A DNA stretch of 64,000 bases from Achromobacter spanius (GTDB taxonomy: Bacteria; Pseudomonadota; Gammaproteobacteria; Burkholderiales; Burkholderiaceae_B): contig NZ_CP025030.1 in the NCBI RefSeq assembly GCF_002812705.1, positions 3,224,001 through 3,288,000 on the forward strand, read 5' to 3'. Positions 19,107-30,370 of the stretch are shown here, piece after piece (position 1 is the first letter of the stretch; each line of letters starts with the position of its first letter). The position numbers were made by a program, and so were the translations under genes. The notes beneath the pieces were generated by a model. The model searched no databases, was not told the origin of the DNA, and was given only the letters and a program-made list of their open reading frames with translations.

Positions 19107-20264
19107 ATGGGTAACTGGTTGCTGCCCGAGAGCCTTGCCGACGTACTTCCGGCAGAGGCCCGGCGCATCGAGGAATTGCGCCGCGAACTTCTCGATTTGT
19201 ACCGTACTTACGGCTTCGAGCTGGTCGCGCCGCCCCTGGTCGAATACATCGATTCATTGCTGTCCGGCACCGGTAGCGATCTGGATCTGCGCACTTGCAA
19301 GCTGGTTGATCAGCTTACCGGGCGCACTCTGGGTGTGCGGGCCGACATGACTCCTCAGGTCACGCGCATTGATGCGCACTTGTTGAACCGTGCCGGCGTA
19401 ACCCGCCTGTGCTATTGCGGCAACGTGTTGCACGCTCGTCCGGCTGATCTGCTATCCAGCCGCGAGCTGTTGCAGATTGGCGCCGAGATCTATGGTCATG
19501 CGGGTTTTGAAGCCGATCTGGAAATCATCCAGCTTGTGCTGGAAACCGTGGCGATTGCCGGGGTGCGCAACCCCCGTCTGGACTTGTGCCATCCGGGTGT
19601 GGTTCGCGCCATCGTTGAGTCGGACCCGGCTGCCGTGGCGTTGGCGGAAGACGTTATCCGTTTGCTGCGCGATAAAGACGTGCCGGGGTTGGCTGAGCTG
19701 GCGTCGCGCGCACCAGGTATGCGGGAAGAGACGCTTAAGGCGTTGACCTTGCTGCCGAATCTGTACGGTGGCCCTGAAGTGCTGAAAAATGCACGTCGTG
19801 AATTGCCGTTGTTGCCGGGGGTGGCGGCGGCGTTGGACGCGCTTCAAGCACTGGTGGACGCGATGCCCAATGTGGCGTTCGGTGTCGATCTGGCTGACGT
19901 GGGTGGGTATGGCTACCACTCCGGCGTGAAGTTCGCGCTGTATGCGGAAGGCTGGCACGACGCACTGGTCAGTGGCGGCCGCTACGACGACGTCAGTCGT
20001 GCCTTCGGTCGGGCTCGTCCGGCAACTGGTTTCAGTCTGGATTTACGCAAACTGGCGGCGGGTTTGCCGCCAGCGGAACGGGCGCGTGCGGTTCGCGCGC
20101 CTTGGGGGCAAGCCCCCGCCTTGACCGAGGCGGTTCGCCGTCTGCGCCGGTCAGGGGAAATTGTCGTTCAGGTATTGCCCGGTCACGAGCAGGATCAGGA
20201 CGAATTCGTTTGCGATCGCGAGCTGGCGCTGCAAGATGGCGCCTGGACGGTCAGAACGCTGTGA
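19107..20264 (+). CDS. hisZ: ATP phosphoribosyltransferase regulatory subunit HisZ
   Basis: HisZ is a catalytically inactive HisS paralogue that joins the short-form HisG to make the first, feedback-controlled enzyme of histidine synthesis. The product is 385 residues, shorter than HisS, with the family start [29 protein letters not shown] and the motif 3-like segment [25 protein letters not shown]. It lies directly before purA, a common arrangement in Betaproteobacteria. The ATG follows a strong hairpin in the leader. The presence of hisZ implies a short HisG elsewhere in the genome. Confidence 0.94.
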   Translation: MGNWLLPESLADVLPAEARRIEELRRELLDLYRTYGFELVAPPLVEYIDSLLSGTGSDLDLRTCKLVDQLTGRTLGVRADMTPQVTRIDAHLLNRAGVTRLCYCGNVLHARPADLLSSRELLQIGAEIYGHAGFEADLEIIQLVLETVAIAGVRNPRLDLCHPGVVRAIVESDPAAVALAEDVIRLLRDKDVPGLAELASRAPGMREETLKALTLLPNLYGGPEVLKNARRELPLLPGVAAALDALQALVDAMPNVAFGVDLADVGGYGYHSGVKFALYAEGWHDALVSGGRYDDVSRAFGRARPATGFSLDLRKLAAGLPPAERARAVRAPWGQAPALTEAVRRLRRSGEIVVQVLPGHEQDQDEFVCDRELALQDGAWTVRTL

Positions 20265-20268
20265 CTAA

Positions 20269-21636
<1,368 letters not shown>

Positions 21637-21651
21637 TCGGGTTAATATTCC

Positions 21652-21688
21652 AAAGGCCGCCGCCGGTCTCATACCGGCGGCGGCCTTT
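21652..21688 (+). terminator. Intrinsic terminator after purA
   Basis: AAAGGCCGCCGCCGGT (21652-21667) pairs with ACCGGCGGCGGCCTTT around a four-base loop (CTCA/T), ending in TTTT. This is a very stable terminator between purA and the phosphoribosyltransferase gene. Confidence 0.9.
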
Positions 21689-21717
21689 TCGTATCTTTAA
21701 GCAGGAGATGCTTACCT

Positions 21718-22260
21718 ATGAGCACGCCGACCAATGATGAAAGCCATCTGTGGGTGACGTGGGACGATTACAACCGGTTGATCGAGCGCCTTACCTTGCA
21801 GGTGCACCAGTCGGGATGGAAGTTCGACAAGATTCTGTGTCTGGCGCGCGGCGGTATGCGCGTCGGCGATGTTATGTCCCGTATTTTTGACGTGCCGTTG
21901 GGCATCCTGGCGACCAGCAGCTATCGCGAGGCCGCCGGCACAAAGCAAGGCGACATGGATATCGCCCAGTTCATCACCATCACGCGCGGCACCTTGTCCG
22001 GGCGCGTGTTGCTGGTTGACGACATGGTCGATACCGGTAAGACCTTTAACAAGGTCTATGACCACCTGAAGCGCCAGTTCGCGGACATTACCGAGCTGCG
22101 CAGCGCGGTATTGTGGTGGAAGGGCCATTCCCAGGCCACGCCCGACTATTACGTCGAAAAGCTGCCGACGAATCCGTGGATTCACCAGCCGTTCGAAGAT
22201 TACGACAGCCTGCGTCCGCATCAGTTGGAAGCCTGGATCCGCAAAGGTCACACGAGCTGA
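21718..22260 (+). CDS. Phosphoribosyltransferase family protein
   Basis: This 180-residue type I phosphoribosyltransferase carries the PRPP-binding loop VLLVDDMVDTGKTF at about residues 98-111 and the LARGGMRVGDVMSRIFDVPL segment. It resembles hypoxanthine or xanthine-guanine phosphoribosyltransferases, so purine salvage is the likely role, but the substrate is not shown by sequence. GGAGAT lies shortly before ATG 21718. It is transcribed after the purA terminator and followed by a 379-bp non-coding gap. Confidence 0.85.
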   Translation: MSTPTNDESHLWVTWDDYNRLIERLTLQVHQSGWKFDKILCLARGGMRVGDVMSRIFDVPLGILATSSYREAAGTKQGDMDIAQFITITRGTLSGRVLLVDDMVDTGKTFNKVYDHLKRQFADITELRSAVLWWKGHSQATPDYYVEKLPTNPWIHQPFEDYDSLRPHQLEAWIRKGHTS

Positions 22261-22639
22261 ACCGTTGCGAACGTCAAAGGAGGGGGGCTTGTACGCGCCC
22301 GGAGTCCCTCCTAGTAGTCAAAGCGGCGTTGACCATGCTAGAATCGCTGGTTATCGCTAAACCGAACTTGGCTTGTTACTCTTTGGGTAGTCTTTGGGTA
22401 ACGGAAACAGCCAGCGGAAATCCGAGAAATAAGTAAGAACGAGTAGAAGTGGGGGCGCGTCGGTGTTGTTCAAGCAGCGCTGCATGTTTCCCACTTAGTC
22501 GTTTTTCAAGAACTCGGGTTGCGCTTTCAAAGGTTCCACGTTCCGCGGTTATCGCGGACCTGGACCCGCGCAGCGTTGCTGGTAAGCAAGCCAGGTTTGT
22601 CATCAACTTTTGTTACCCTACAAGCAGGCCAATCACTTT
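22261..22639. other. Non-coding region upstream of rpsU
   Basis: About 380 bp hold no convincing gene. GGAGGG and CCCTCC near 22279-22312 could pair as a hairpin without a T-run. A 9-bp sequence CTTTGGGTA occurs twice, 11 bp apart (22381 and 22392). A TTGTCA at 22597-22602 with TACAAG at 22619-22624 (16-bp spacing) is a weak promoter candidate for rpsU-dnaG. Confidence 0.4.
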
Positions 22640-22852
22640 ATGCCTATCGTTCGACTGAAGGAAAACGAACCGTTTGAAGCCGCTCTGCGCCGCTTCAAGC
22701 GCACCATCGAAAAGACCGGTTTGCTCACCGAGCTGCGTTCGCGCGAGTTCTATGAGAAGCCCACGGCTGAGCGCAAGCGCAAGCACGCCGCCGCCGTGAA
22801 GCGCCACTACAAGCGCATCCGTAGCCAACAACTGCCCCCGCGCCTGTATTGA
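22640..22852 (+). CDS. rpsU: 30S ribosomal protein S21
   Basis: S21 is a small basic protein of the 30S platform that helps pair the Shine-Dalgarno region. The 70-residue product ([19 protein letters not shown] at the start, many Arg/Lys at the end) is full length. ATG 22640 is the family start; an upstream in-frame start at 22610 is not conserved. It heads the classical macromolecular-synthesis order rpsU-dnaG-rpoD. Confidence 0.98.
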   Translation: MPIVRLKENEPFEAALRRFKRTIEKTGLLTELRSREFYEKPTAERKRKHAAAVKRHYKRIRSQQLPPRLY

Positions 22853-22871
22853 TTTTTGATTCCCGAATCTA

Positions 22872-24932
22872 TTGATTCCAGAATCATTCATCCAGGATCT
22901 ACTCGCCCGAGTCGACGTCGTCGACGTTGTCGGGCGATATGTGCAGTTGCGAAAGGGTGGGGCCAACTTGCTTGGCCTGTGCCCCTTTCATAACGAAAAA
23001 AGTCCGTCATTCACTGTCAGCCCCACCAAGCAGTTCTATCACTGCTTCGGCTGTGGAGCACACGGCAGCGCCATCACTTTCCTGATGGAACATACGGGCA
23101 CCAGTTTCCCCGAAGCCGTGCGCACGCTCGCGGCTTCGGCGGGAATGACGGTCCCCGAAGAAAATCACAGTCCACGTCAGCAGCAGGAATCCGCGCGTCG
23201 CAAGGCCGAGGAGTCCCGCCATACACAGGTGCTGGATGCCGCTCAGGCGCATTATCTGAAGCAGTTGCGAGCATCGCCCGCCGCGATCCGCTACCTGAAA
23301 CAGCGCGGCCTGACCGGGGAAATTGCAGCGCATTTCGGCTTGGGCTGGTCGGGTACCGACCGTCACGGGCTGTCGCAGGTTTTTCCCAATTACGAAGACC
23401 CCACGCTGGTTGAGTCAGGGCTGGTCATCGAGTCCGAAGACGGGCGCCGCTATGACCGTTTTCGCGAGCGCGTCATGTTTCCGATCCGCAATGTGCGGGG
23501 TAGCCTCATCGGATTTGGCGGACGCATCATCGGCAAGGGCGAGCCCAAATACCTGAATTCCCCCGAGACGCCGCTGTTTTCCAAGGGCCACGAGCTATAC
23601 GGCCTTTGGGAAGCGCGCCAAGCCATCCGCCAGGAAGGCCAGGTGATCGTGGTGGAAGGCTACATGGATGTGGTGGGGTTGGCGCAGCAGGGTATCGCCA
23701 ACGCCGTCGCGACGCTGGGTACGGCGACCACGCCAGACCACGTGAAAAAGTTGCTTCGCGCAAGCGATAAGGTGATCTTCAGTTTTGATGGGGACGGAGC
23801 GGGCCGCCGCGCCGCCTGGCGAGCGTTGCAGGCTTGCCTACCGGTGCTGCGTGACGATATCGCGATACGATTTTTGTTTTTGCCGTCAGAGCACGATCCC
23901 GATTCGTATGTCCGCGAATTGGGCGCCGAAGCGTTTCGCGCCTGTTTGGGCGATGCGGTGGCGCTTTCTCGTTTCCTGTTGGACGAGCTGGCGTCGCGCC
24001 ATAACATGTCCGAAGCGGAAGGGCGCGCCAGTTGCCTGCATGAGGCCAAGCCTTTGTTGGCGTCGATTCCAGAATGCGCGTTGCGCGTTCAGATCGAGCG
24101 CGAAATGGCCAAGCTTGTGCAACTGACGCCCGAAGAAATGGCGCAGATTCTGGCCCAGCAGCCCGCCAAGCCTTTTACGCCGGCCGGGTCCAAGCCCCCG
24201 TCTGGTGAAGGTGGCGGGGCAGCGGGAGCCTCTGCTTCAGATCATGATGGCGGGCACCCGGATATGGGATACGACTTTGCCGGCCATGATTTCCAGGACA
24301 TTCCCGCCGACGAGCCCGACTATGCCGATTACGGGCATATTCCGTCGCACGGCGCTGAAATGCTTGGCGGTGGCGGCCAGAGGGCCGCAGGGAAACCCGA
24401 GTGGAAGAGTAAAGGCGACTGGAAGGGCAAGAGCGACTGGAAGGGCGGGAAAGGCAACTGGAAGGGGCGCCGGGACAATGACGTCGGCGGCTTCGAAGGA
24501 CGCCGCACGATGCCGTCACTGGCCAAGCGTTTGCTGGGTCTTTTGCTGGCCCACCCCGAATTAGTGGATTCCATGGGTGATCAGCAGCTTGAAGTCATCG
24601 ATCATGGCCCCCATCTAGGTTTGGTAAGAGACCTGATCATGCTGGCCCAATCCAGCGGGGCACGCCATGTGGGCGCCTTGCTGGAAGCGGCTGATCCGGA
24701 CTCGGACTTGGCAACCGTATTGAAAGGGTTGCGCGCGGATATCCTGTCGCAGGAAGATCTGCCCGACCCGCAGACGGAGTGGGATGACGCCTTGCGGCGC
24801 ATTGAATTCGATTCGGCCAAGCTGGAAATGGCCAAATTGGCGTCTACCGGCCTGTCGACTGACGAAGCGCGCAAGCGCTACCTGGAGCTCTCCGGCAGAA
24901 TGGCCGTCCTTAAGGGTGCCGGGATACGTTAA
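22872..24932 (+). CDS. dnaG: DNA primase DnaG, with a Trp/Lys/Gly-repeat linker
   Basis: DnaG makes RNA primers at replication forks. The CHC2 zinc-binding domain shows C37, H40, C58 and C61 (CPFHNEKSPSF, FYHCFGCGAHG). The core follows with GFGGRI and the TOPRIM segments VVEGYMDVVGL and FSFDGDGAGRRAA. The 686-residue protein starts with TTG at 22872 (MIPESFIQDLLARVDVVDVV). Between the core and the C-terminal helicase-binding domain (from about PSLAKRLLGLLL) lies a low-complexity linker, with four imperfect copies of a W-K-x-K unit at about residues 509-535. rpsU is 19 bp upstream; rpoD follows after a 640-bp gap. Confidence 0.97.
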   Translation: MIPESFIQDLLARVDVVDVVGRYVQLRKGGANLLGLCPFHNEKSPSFTVSPTKQFYHCFGCGAHGSAITFLMEHTGTSFPEAVRTLAASAGMTVPEENHSPRQQQESARRKAEESRHTQVLDAAQAHYLKQLRASPAAIRYLKQRGLTGEIAAHFGLGWSGTDRHGLSQVFPNYEDPTLVESGLVIESEDGRRYDRFRERVMFPIRNVRGSLIGFGGRIIGKGEPKYLNSPETPLFSKGHELYGLWEARQAIRQEGQVIVVEGYMDVVGLAQQGIANAVATLGTATTPDHVKKLLRASDKVIFSFDGDGAGRRAAWRALQACLPVLRDDIAIRFLFLPSEHDPDSYVRELGAEAFRACLGDAVALSRFLLDELASRHNMSEAEGRASCLHEAKPLLASIPECALRVQIEREMAKLVQLTPEEMAQILAQQPAKPFTPAGSKPPSGEGGGAAGASASDHDGGHPDMGYDFAGHDFQDIPADEPDYADYGHIPSHGAEMLGGGGQRAAGKPEWKSKGDWKGKSDWKGGKGNWKGRRDNDVGGFEGRRTMPSLAKRLLGLLLAHPELVDSMGDQQLEVIDHGPHLGLVRDLIMLAQSSGARHVGALLEAADPDSDLATVLKGLRADILSQEDLPDPQTEWDDALRRIEFDSAKLEMAKLASTGLSTDEARKRYLELSGRMAVLKGAGIR

Positions 24933-25576
24933 ATGCGCTAAAATTAAAGGTTGTCCGCTGGCAGGCATGGGTGCTTGGCGGAACGATCTGACGGAATCAA
25001 ATCCCGATATCGCGATCTAATTCTGAAGTGATGGGTTGAAAAGCAGTCGTAGAAAGTAGAAGCAAAAGATAGAACCAAGATCGGTGCTGGAAGTAGCGCA
25101 CCAGAAAAGGGTACCAAGCAATTGAAATTCGGCCGAAGAGCTTTGGATTCGGCAGCCGTATTTGTTACATCATTAAATTATTATGGCCAATGGCTGATAG
25201 CCAAAGGCTGAGCGGTGAATCAGGCAGTTCAACGGCGAGCATTTTTGCGTAGCGTTAGTGGTCTGGGTGCTGTGTCTACATAGCTGCTAGGGGCAACGAC
25301 CCCATAAGCAAGCAAAGCCTATTTATAGGCAGGCAGCCCCCCCAACGCCCGGAATCCGTCGCGGAATGAGGTTATGCACGTAAAGCGCCCCAACGGTATT
25401 GCTCCGCCACGTCGCTAAACGGGTTCGAAAGAACTGGCGCTGCGAACAACGCAGCCGCGTGATCTTCGCCGATTTATCTGTTTTACCCGTAGCTGCGTCG
25501 CGCTAGGCCACCGTCTGGCGTGGCGCTTGCGCGGTGCAACATGCCCAAACGGGTTGCGACGACCACGGAAGCGACT
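24933..25576. other. Long non-coding leader upstream of rpoD
   Basis: About 640 bp separate dnaG and the chosen rpoD start, without a convincing gene. Short hairpins are visible, for example GCCTA-TTTA-TAGGC near 25318 and GGGG-CAACGA-CCCC near 25290. TTGGAT and TACATC with 17-bp spacing around 25143 are a weak promoter candidate. The region is less GC-rich than its surroundings and probably holds rpoD promoters. Confidence 0.4.
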
Positions 25577-27856
25577 ATGACCAAATCCACCGGCAAATCC
25601 TCCTCTGCAATTGATGCGGCTGAAATCAAGGCCCCCGCGGCCAAGCGCGCCGTAAGCATGGCGGCGGAAAAAGCGCCCGCCAAGACGGCGGTGAAGGTCG
25701 CCAAGCCTGCTGCTGCCAAGACGGCTGCCAAAAAGGCAACCAAGACGGCTGCGGCTGACAAGCCCGAAAAAGTGACGAAGGCTCGCGCCAAGAAGGCTGA
25801 GGATAAGCTCGCCGACCTGGTGGGGGGCAGCGCCCCGCGCTCGGGTCCCGTGCCTAGCGGCCGCCGCCCGGGCCGTCCCGCAAAGAATGCCAACAATGAT
25901 TCCGACGGTTTCGACGATACGATGGACGGCGAAGGCGAAGTCTTGCCCGATCTGAAGCCGCCCAAGCGTGGTGGCAAGCGCGGCAAGGCCGATCCCAAGG
26001 ATCTGATCGCCCGTGGCCCCGTCACGCCCGAAGAATACGAAGCACGCCGCAACCGCCTGAAGCAGCTGATCAAGCTGGGCAAGGATCGCGGCTACCTGAC
26101 ATACGGCGAAATCAACGACCATCTGCCTGACGACTTGGTCGACGCCGAAGCCATTGACGGCATCATCAGCACGTTCAGCGACATGGGTATCGCGGTCTAT
26201 GACCAGGCACCCGACGCCGAAACGCTGCTGATGAGCGAGAACGCGCCGGTCGCGTCCAACGACGACGACGTCGAAGACGAAGCCGAAGCCGCTCTCACCA
26301 CGGTGGATTCCGACTTCGGTCGCACCACCGACCCCGTGCGTATGTACATGCGCGAAATGGGTTCGGTCGAGCTGCTGACTCGCGAAGGCGAAATCGAAAT
26401 CGCCAAGCGCATCGAAGACGGCTTGAAGCACATGGTCATGGCTATTTCGGCCTGCCCGGCCACGATCAACGAGATCCTTGCCCACATCCTGCGCGTGCGC
26501 GAAGGCCAGGCGCAGATCGACGAAGTCGTTGATGGCCTCGTTGATCCGGAAGACGGCGAAGAATACGCTGGTGCCGGTGTCACGGCGGACGAAGACGAAG
26601 GCGACGACGGCCCTGCCGGCGGCATGTCCAGCAAGCAACTGGAAGACCTGCGCGTGAAGGCGCTGGCCAAGTTCGATGAAGTGGGCAAGCAGTTCGACAA
26701 GATGCGCCTGTCGTACGAGAAGGACGGCTACAAGTCAGACATCTACGTGCGCGCCCAGGAATCCATCCAGAACGAACTGATGGGTATCCGCTTCACCGCC
26801 AAGATGGTCGAGAAGCTGGCTGACACGCTGCGCAACCAGGTGGAAGAAGTGCGCCAGCTTGAACGCGCCGTCCTGCACACGTGTGTGGACCGTGCCGGCA
26901 TGCCGCGCACGCACTTCATCAAGGTCTTCCCGGGCAACGAAACCAATCTGCAGTGGGTGGTGGACGAAGTTGCCGCTGGCCATCCTTACGCCGAGACGCT
27001 GGAACGCCAGATTCCCGCTGTTCAGGAATTGCAGCAGAAGTTGATCGACCTGCAAACGCGCGTCGTGCTGCCGCTGAAGGACTTGAAAGACGTCAACAAG
27101 CGCATGGCCACCGGCGAAGCCAAGGCTCGCAAGGCCAAGCGCGAAATGACCGAGGCCAACTTGCGCCTGGTGATCTCGATCGCCAAGAAGTACACGAACC
27201 GTGGCCTGCAGTTCCTGGATCTGATCCAGGAAGGCAACATTGGTCTGATGAAGGCCGTGGATAAGTTTGAATACCGGCGCGGCTACAAGTTCTCGACGTA
27301 CGCCACGTGGTGGATTCGTCAGGCTATTACGCGTTCCATCGCTGACCAGGCGCGCACCATCCGTATTCCGGTTCACATGATCGAAACGATCAACAAGATG
27401 AACCGGATCAGCCGTCAGATCCTGCAGGAAACCGGCGCCGAGCCGGATCCCGCAACCCTGGCGCAGAAGATGGACATGCCCGAGGACAAGATCCGCAAGA
27501 TCCTGAAGATCGCCAAGGAACCGATCTCGATGGAAACGCCGATTGGTGACGACGATGACTCGCACCTGGGCGATTTCATTGAAGATACGTCGACCCTGGC
27601 GCCGTCGGACGCGGCCTTGCATGGTTCCATGCGTGATGTGGTCAAGGAAGTGCTAGACTCTCTCACCCCGCGTGAAGCCAAGGTTCTGCGTATGCGTTTC
27701 GGTATCGAAATGAGCACCGACCAGACCCTGGAAGAAGTGGGCAAGCAGTTCGACGTGACCCGCGAGCGCATTCGCCAAATAGAGGCTAAAGCGCTGCGCA
27801 AGCTGCGTCACCCCAGCCGGGCCGACAAGCTGAAGAGCTTCCTGGAAGGGCAGTAA
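25577..27856 (+). CDS. rpoD: RNA polymerase primary sigma factor RpoD (sigma-70)
   Basis: RpoD directs RNA polymerase to housekeeping promoters. Region 2 is plain ([46 protein letters not shown]), as are region 3 and region 4.2 ([22 protein letters not shown]). The start ATG 25577 has GGAAG at 25567-25571 and gives 759 residues; ATG 25541 and GTG 25520 are in frame but lack such a site. The first 100 residues are Lys/Ala/Pro-rich ([17 protein letters not shown]), resembling a histone-H1 tail, and precede region 1.1. It is followed by a tRNA gene 9 bp downstream. Confidence 0.97.
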   Translation: MTKSTGKSSSAIDAAEIKAPAAKRAVSMAAEKAPAKTAVKVAKPAAAKTAAKKATKTAAADKPEKVTKARAKKAEDKLADLVGGSAPRSGPVPSGRRPGRPAKNANNDSDGFDDTMDGEGEVLPDLKPPKRGGKRGKADPKDLIARGPVTPEEYEARRNRLKQLIKLGKDRGYLTYGEINDHLPDDLVDAEAIDGIISTFSDMGIAVYDQAPDAETLLMSENAPVASNDDDVEDEAEAALTTVDSDFGRTTDPVRMYMREMGSVELLTREGEIEIAKRIEDGLKHMVMAISACPATINEILAHILRVREGQAQIDEVVDGLVDPEDGEEYAGAGVTADEDEGDDGPAGGMSSKQLEDLRVKALAKFDEVGKQFDKMRLSYEKDGYKSDIYVRAQESIQNELMGIRFTAKMVEKLADTLRNQVEEVRQLERAVLHTCVDRAGMPRTHFIKVFPGNETNLQWVVDEVAAGHPYAETLERQIPAVQELQQKLIDLQTRVVLPLKDLKDVNKRMATGEAKARKAKREMTEANLRLVISIAKKYTNRGLQFLDLIQEGNIGLMKAVDKFEYRRGYKFSTYATWWIRQAITRSIADQARTIRIPVHMIETINKMNRISRQILQETGAEPDPATLAQKMDMPEDKIRKILKIAKEPISMETPIGDDDDSHLGDFIEDTSTLAPSDAALHGSMRDVVKEVLDSLTPREAKVLRMRFGIEMSTDQTLEEVGKQFDVTRERIRQIEAKALRKLRHPSRADKLKSFLEGQ

Positions 27857-27865
27857 TCGTTTCCT

Positions 27866-27944
<79 letters not shown>

Positions 27945-27970
27945 AGTAATGGCGCGGGTTTGCGGGTATT

Positions 27971-28350
27971 TCACGCAACCCGCGCTTTCTTTTGTGTGTG
28001 GGATTTCTTGCCAATCTCCCCAAGCGCCGATTTCATTGCTGCGGTCGCCAAGTGACTGTAGCGCTGTGTTCTGGCCGCTGACTTGTGGCCGAGTACGGCG
28101 CTGACGGTGTACAGGTGCACATGCGCGCTGATCATGGCGCTGGCGGCGCTGTGCTTTAGATCGTGAAGGCGCAGGTAGCCCATGTCTACGGTGGTTCGCC
28201 GTTCTTCGTGTCTTCCAGCAGGAACATCCCATCCCGGCGCACCACCTTTAGAATCTCGCTCAGACGCATCCCGCTGTAGAAGGCGATCCGGATACCATCC
28301 TTTCCAGTGGACGGCGCTCGTACCTTTCCAGTGGACGGCGCTCGTACATA
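27971..28350 (-). pseudogene. Tyrosine recombinase (integrase) remnant, deleted and frameshifted
   Basis: Two pieces of a phage-type tyrosine recombinase are found in different frames on the minus strand. From about 28295 down to 28186 one frame reads IRIAFYSGMRLSEILKVV and FLLEDTKNGEP, the box I region with its arginine, and then hits a stop. Another frame then reads GYLRLHDLKHSAASAMI and VSAVLGHKSAARTQRYSHL, the box II and active-tyrosine regions, to the stop at 27971. The roughly 50 residues normally between these parts are missing, and the box II arginine of HxxR is lysine. It ends 27 bp from the 3' end of the tRNA, the usual place of an integrase. Confidence 0.8.
28299..28346. repeat. 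Perfect 24-bp tandem duplication
   Basis: The 24-bp sequence beginning CCTTTCCAGTGG and ending CGCTCGTA occurs twice head to tail at 28299-28322 and 28323-28346 without mismatch. It borders the integrase remnant and probably marks a recent slippage or rearrangement. Confidence 0.95.
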
Positions 28351-28438
28351 AGAAGCGAAGCCCTGGCACCCGCTGAGGTTTTCGCTATTTATATTGTTTT
28401 GGGGCCGAGGGGTTTGGTCATGTTTTGCTCCGTGGATT

Positions 28439-28954
28439 TCACCCTAGACCCGGTTCGCGGGTTACGAAACCCCTGGCTACAGCGAGTGCTCTAGGGGACT
28501 CCTTCGCGGCGATCTCAGCTAGCTCTATCGCAAGGCCGACGAGCTTCAGATATGGCATAGCCCTAAGGCGCGCTCTAATTAGGTCCTTATGGCTTTGTTC
28601 TAGCCCACTCTGCTGAATTCGCGCATCAAGTGCTGTTCGTAACGCTGACGCACCTTCTGCGTTGCTACCATAAATGGTGCTTATGGGATCTTCAACTCCG
28701 TGAACCAGATCCAGCCCTTTCGATGTTATGTGCAGGCGTTTGAGATCAACCATGAGGAAAGGCGTACCCATTATGGTAGCCGTGGTGCGGCCGGAATTGG
28801 CGAGATCATGGCCTTCGAGATATCGTACGCAGGCATCTATTTCGTCTTTTGAGGCGTACTTTCGTGCTCGTCTAAGGAATGTTTTGCCGGAAGCTGGGAA
28901 CGTGTCCGCAAGGTCTATCAGAATCCGACGGATTAAATCGGGGTTCATTTGCAT
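28439..28954 (-). CDS. Hypothetical protein with DUF2513-like N terminus
   Basis: A 171-residue protein begins MQMNPDLIRRILIDLAD, and its first 95 residues (DEIDACVRYLEGHDLA, PFLMVDLKRLHITSKGLDLV) look like a winged-helix unit of the DUF2513 kind found in prophages and islands. The rest is helical and ends with an alanine-rich segment. ATG 28954 is chosen because AAAGGAGA lies 6 bases upstream; the open frame extends to 28996. It is read in the same direction as the integrase remnant. Function is unknown and the family call is tentative. Confidence 0.55.
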   Translation of the reverse strand: MQMNPDLIRRILIDLADTFPASGKTFLRRARKYASKDEIDACVRYLEGHDLANSGRTTATIMGTPFLMVDLKRLHITSKGLDLVHGVEDPISTIYGSNAEGASALRTALDARIQQSGLEQSHKDLIRARLRAMPYLKLVGLAIELAEIAAKESPRALAVARGFVTREPGLG

Positions 28955-29107
28955 CAGCGTCTCCTTTCGCTTGTTCAGTAGAAGTGAGCGACGCATCTAT
29001 TTTCGACTGTATGCCCCTGATTGCGACAGGTTTTGGCAGCCCGGTATTAATATGCAATCGCACCGGAGATAGGGTGGGACGCGCCGCCTCTCTCCCTTGT
29101 GACCGAC

Positions 29108-29260
29108 ATGAATAAGCCAACCCAACTAGACCGCATCGAGGTCAAGCTCGATGCTTTCATAGAAGCCCTGGCAGATGAAGGCGAAGAGAGGTGCCAGCCA
29201 GAGCTAACGCTTGATGGTGAGGCAGTAGGCGGCGAGCGGGACGATACCCAACTGCTATGA
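29108..29260 (+). CDS. Small acidic hypothetical protein (50 aa)
   Basis: The frame starts MNKPTQLDRIEVKLDAF and is strongly acidic (EALADEGEERCQPE). It has no clear ribosome-binding site. Its stop overlaps the start of the next frame as ATGA, which mildly supports it as a real gene. Position and composition suggest a leftover of a prophage gene set. Function is unknown. Confidence 0.3.
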   Translation: MNKPTQLDRIEVKLDAFIEALADEGEERCQPELTLDGEAVGGERDDTQLL

Positions 29261-29400
29261 GCAGCCACCCCTGGAGTGCTTGCTACAAGACCTGGCGCTG
29301 GCAGAAGCTGCGGGAGCGCCAAGTTCATACTTCAGGGCCGTCCCGATTCACTCCTAGCCTCCCGTGTTACCGAGACCGAGTGCGCCCCCTCGCCTTGCTA
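29257..29400 (+). pseudogene. Possible HNH endonuclease N-terminal fragment
   Basis: The frame starts MSSHPWSACYKTWRWQKLRERQ, which resembles the first 20 residues of small phage HNH endonucleases (xxWYKTxRWxxLRxxQL). The downstream cysteine and His-Asn-His core is absent: after residue 25 the sequence is unrelated. The frame remains open to 29901 but without any recognisable domain. I read it as a broken remnant. Confidence 0.35.
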
Positions 29401-30102
29401 ATGCGCTTTTACTACGCCGTGCTCGATCCCGTGATAGTGGCGCAACGCTACGATATGCAAGGCAAGTGGCCGGGGTGCCACGCCAATGATGCTGGATTTA
29501 CACGCCTGCCGCGATGTTCTGGGCCTGAACCGCCTGCTGCGCGGGAGGTCTTCGGGCAACCTGTCCAAGATCCGCCGTGCCCGAACGCATCGGCTATCGC
29601 GTGCGTCCCTTTGCGCTGGCGAACCACATTCACGACGTGCACGCGATTAAAACTTCGATGGCCGTGCGTAGTGGCAGCCCCGTACTGGCGCGTTGCATTG
29701 TGGTGGGGAGTTTTCATTGATACCCCCGGCCATCGCAACGGGCCACTTGAGACCACAGAGCGCCTGGTGGGCTATATCAAGCTGCCGCGCAGCGGCGAAT
29801 TGGTCCACTACCTGGACCTGATAGGGCACCGCGACCATCTGGCTGGCGGCGTCATGCATGTTTATGCATGCGCACATCGCCCAATGGCTACTGAACGCTG
29901 ACACGCCACCGGCCCCCGGTGCGCGCGCCATCTGGTATGGGGCGCTTGAGCATGGAGGAGAAGGCCTGCTGACTTGGAAGCGGCGCGCGGGGCTTCGCAC
30001 CCGTGCGGGCCCGCTTGCGGGCCTGACGTTACGCCGATTCGCGCCGACGCCGGCGGCGTTGTCAGGTCATGTTCCCGGCTAGCCGGGCGATGGTGGGTTT
30101 AG
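29401..30102. other. Decayed accessory DNA without a supported gene
   Basis: Open frames occur here on the plus strand, including one reading RIGYRVRPFALANHIHDVHAI (29585 onward, stop near 29720), but they are short, shift frame, and match nothing I recognise. The region looks like eroded prophage or island DNA. No terminal repeat of the tRNA 3' end was seen. Confidence 0.4.
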
Positions 30103-30267
30103 CTAAAAGGAATACAGATCATCCTCGGTCGGCCGCATGCCGATTTGTTCTTGCAGCGCAACTTCTGCACAGTATGCGCGGATCATCGCGAGACAAAGTT
30201 CTTTGTCTGCGAGCGAGAGCGCTCTGAATTGCTCGAGCGGGAAATTGGGGATAGGCCAGTCGTTCAT
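30103..30267 (-). CDS. Small hypothetical protein (54 aa)
   Basis: The frame reads MNDWPIPNFPLEQFRALSLAD at the start and GMRPTEDDLYSF at the end, with balanced, protein-like composition and a helical centre (KELCLAMIRAYCAEVALQEQ). A weak GGTAGAG lies upstream. It follows the 97-residue gene at 30371-30664 on the same strand after 103 bp and could be part of the same transcript. Function is unknown. Confidence 0.45.
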   Translation of the reverse strand: MNDWPIPNFPLEQFRALSLADKELCLAMIRAYCAEVALQEQIGMRPTEDDLYSF

Positions 30268-30370
30268 GCATCGCACTCTACCAAGCGAACTCAGCTTTGC
30301 GTTGCTTATAGGCCCAATCTAAGACCAATTGACTCCCCTCTCTGCGGCCCGCCGGGGCACGCCCCAGCGC

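Noticed and set aside
22330..22345. TTGACC and TAGAAT as an rpsU promoter
   Set aside because: The two hexamers are only four bases apart, far from the 16-18 needed.
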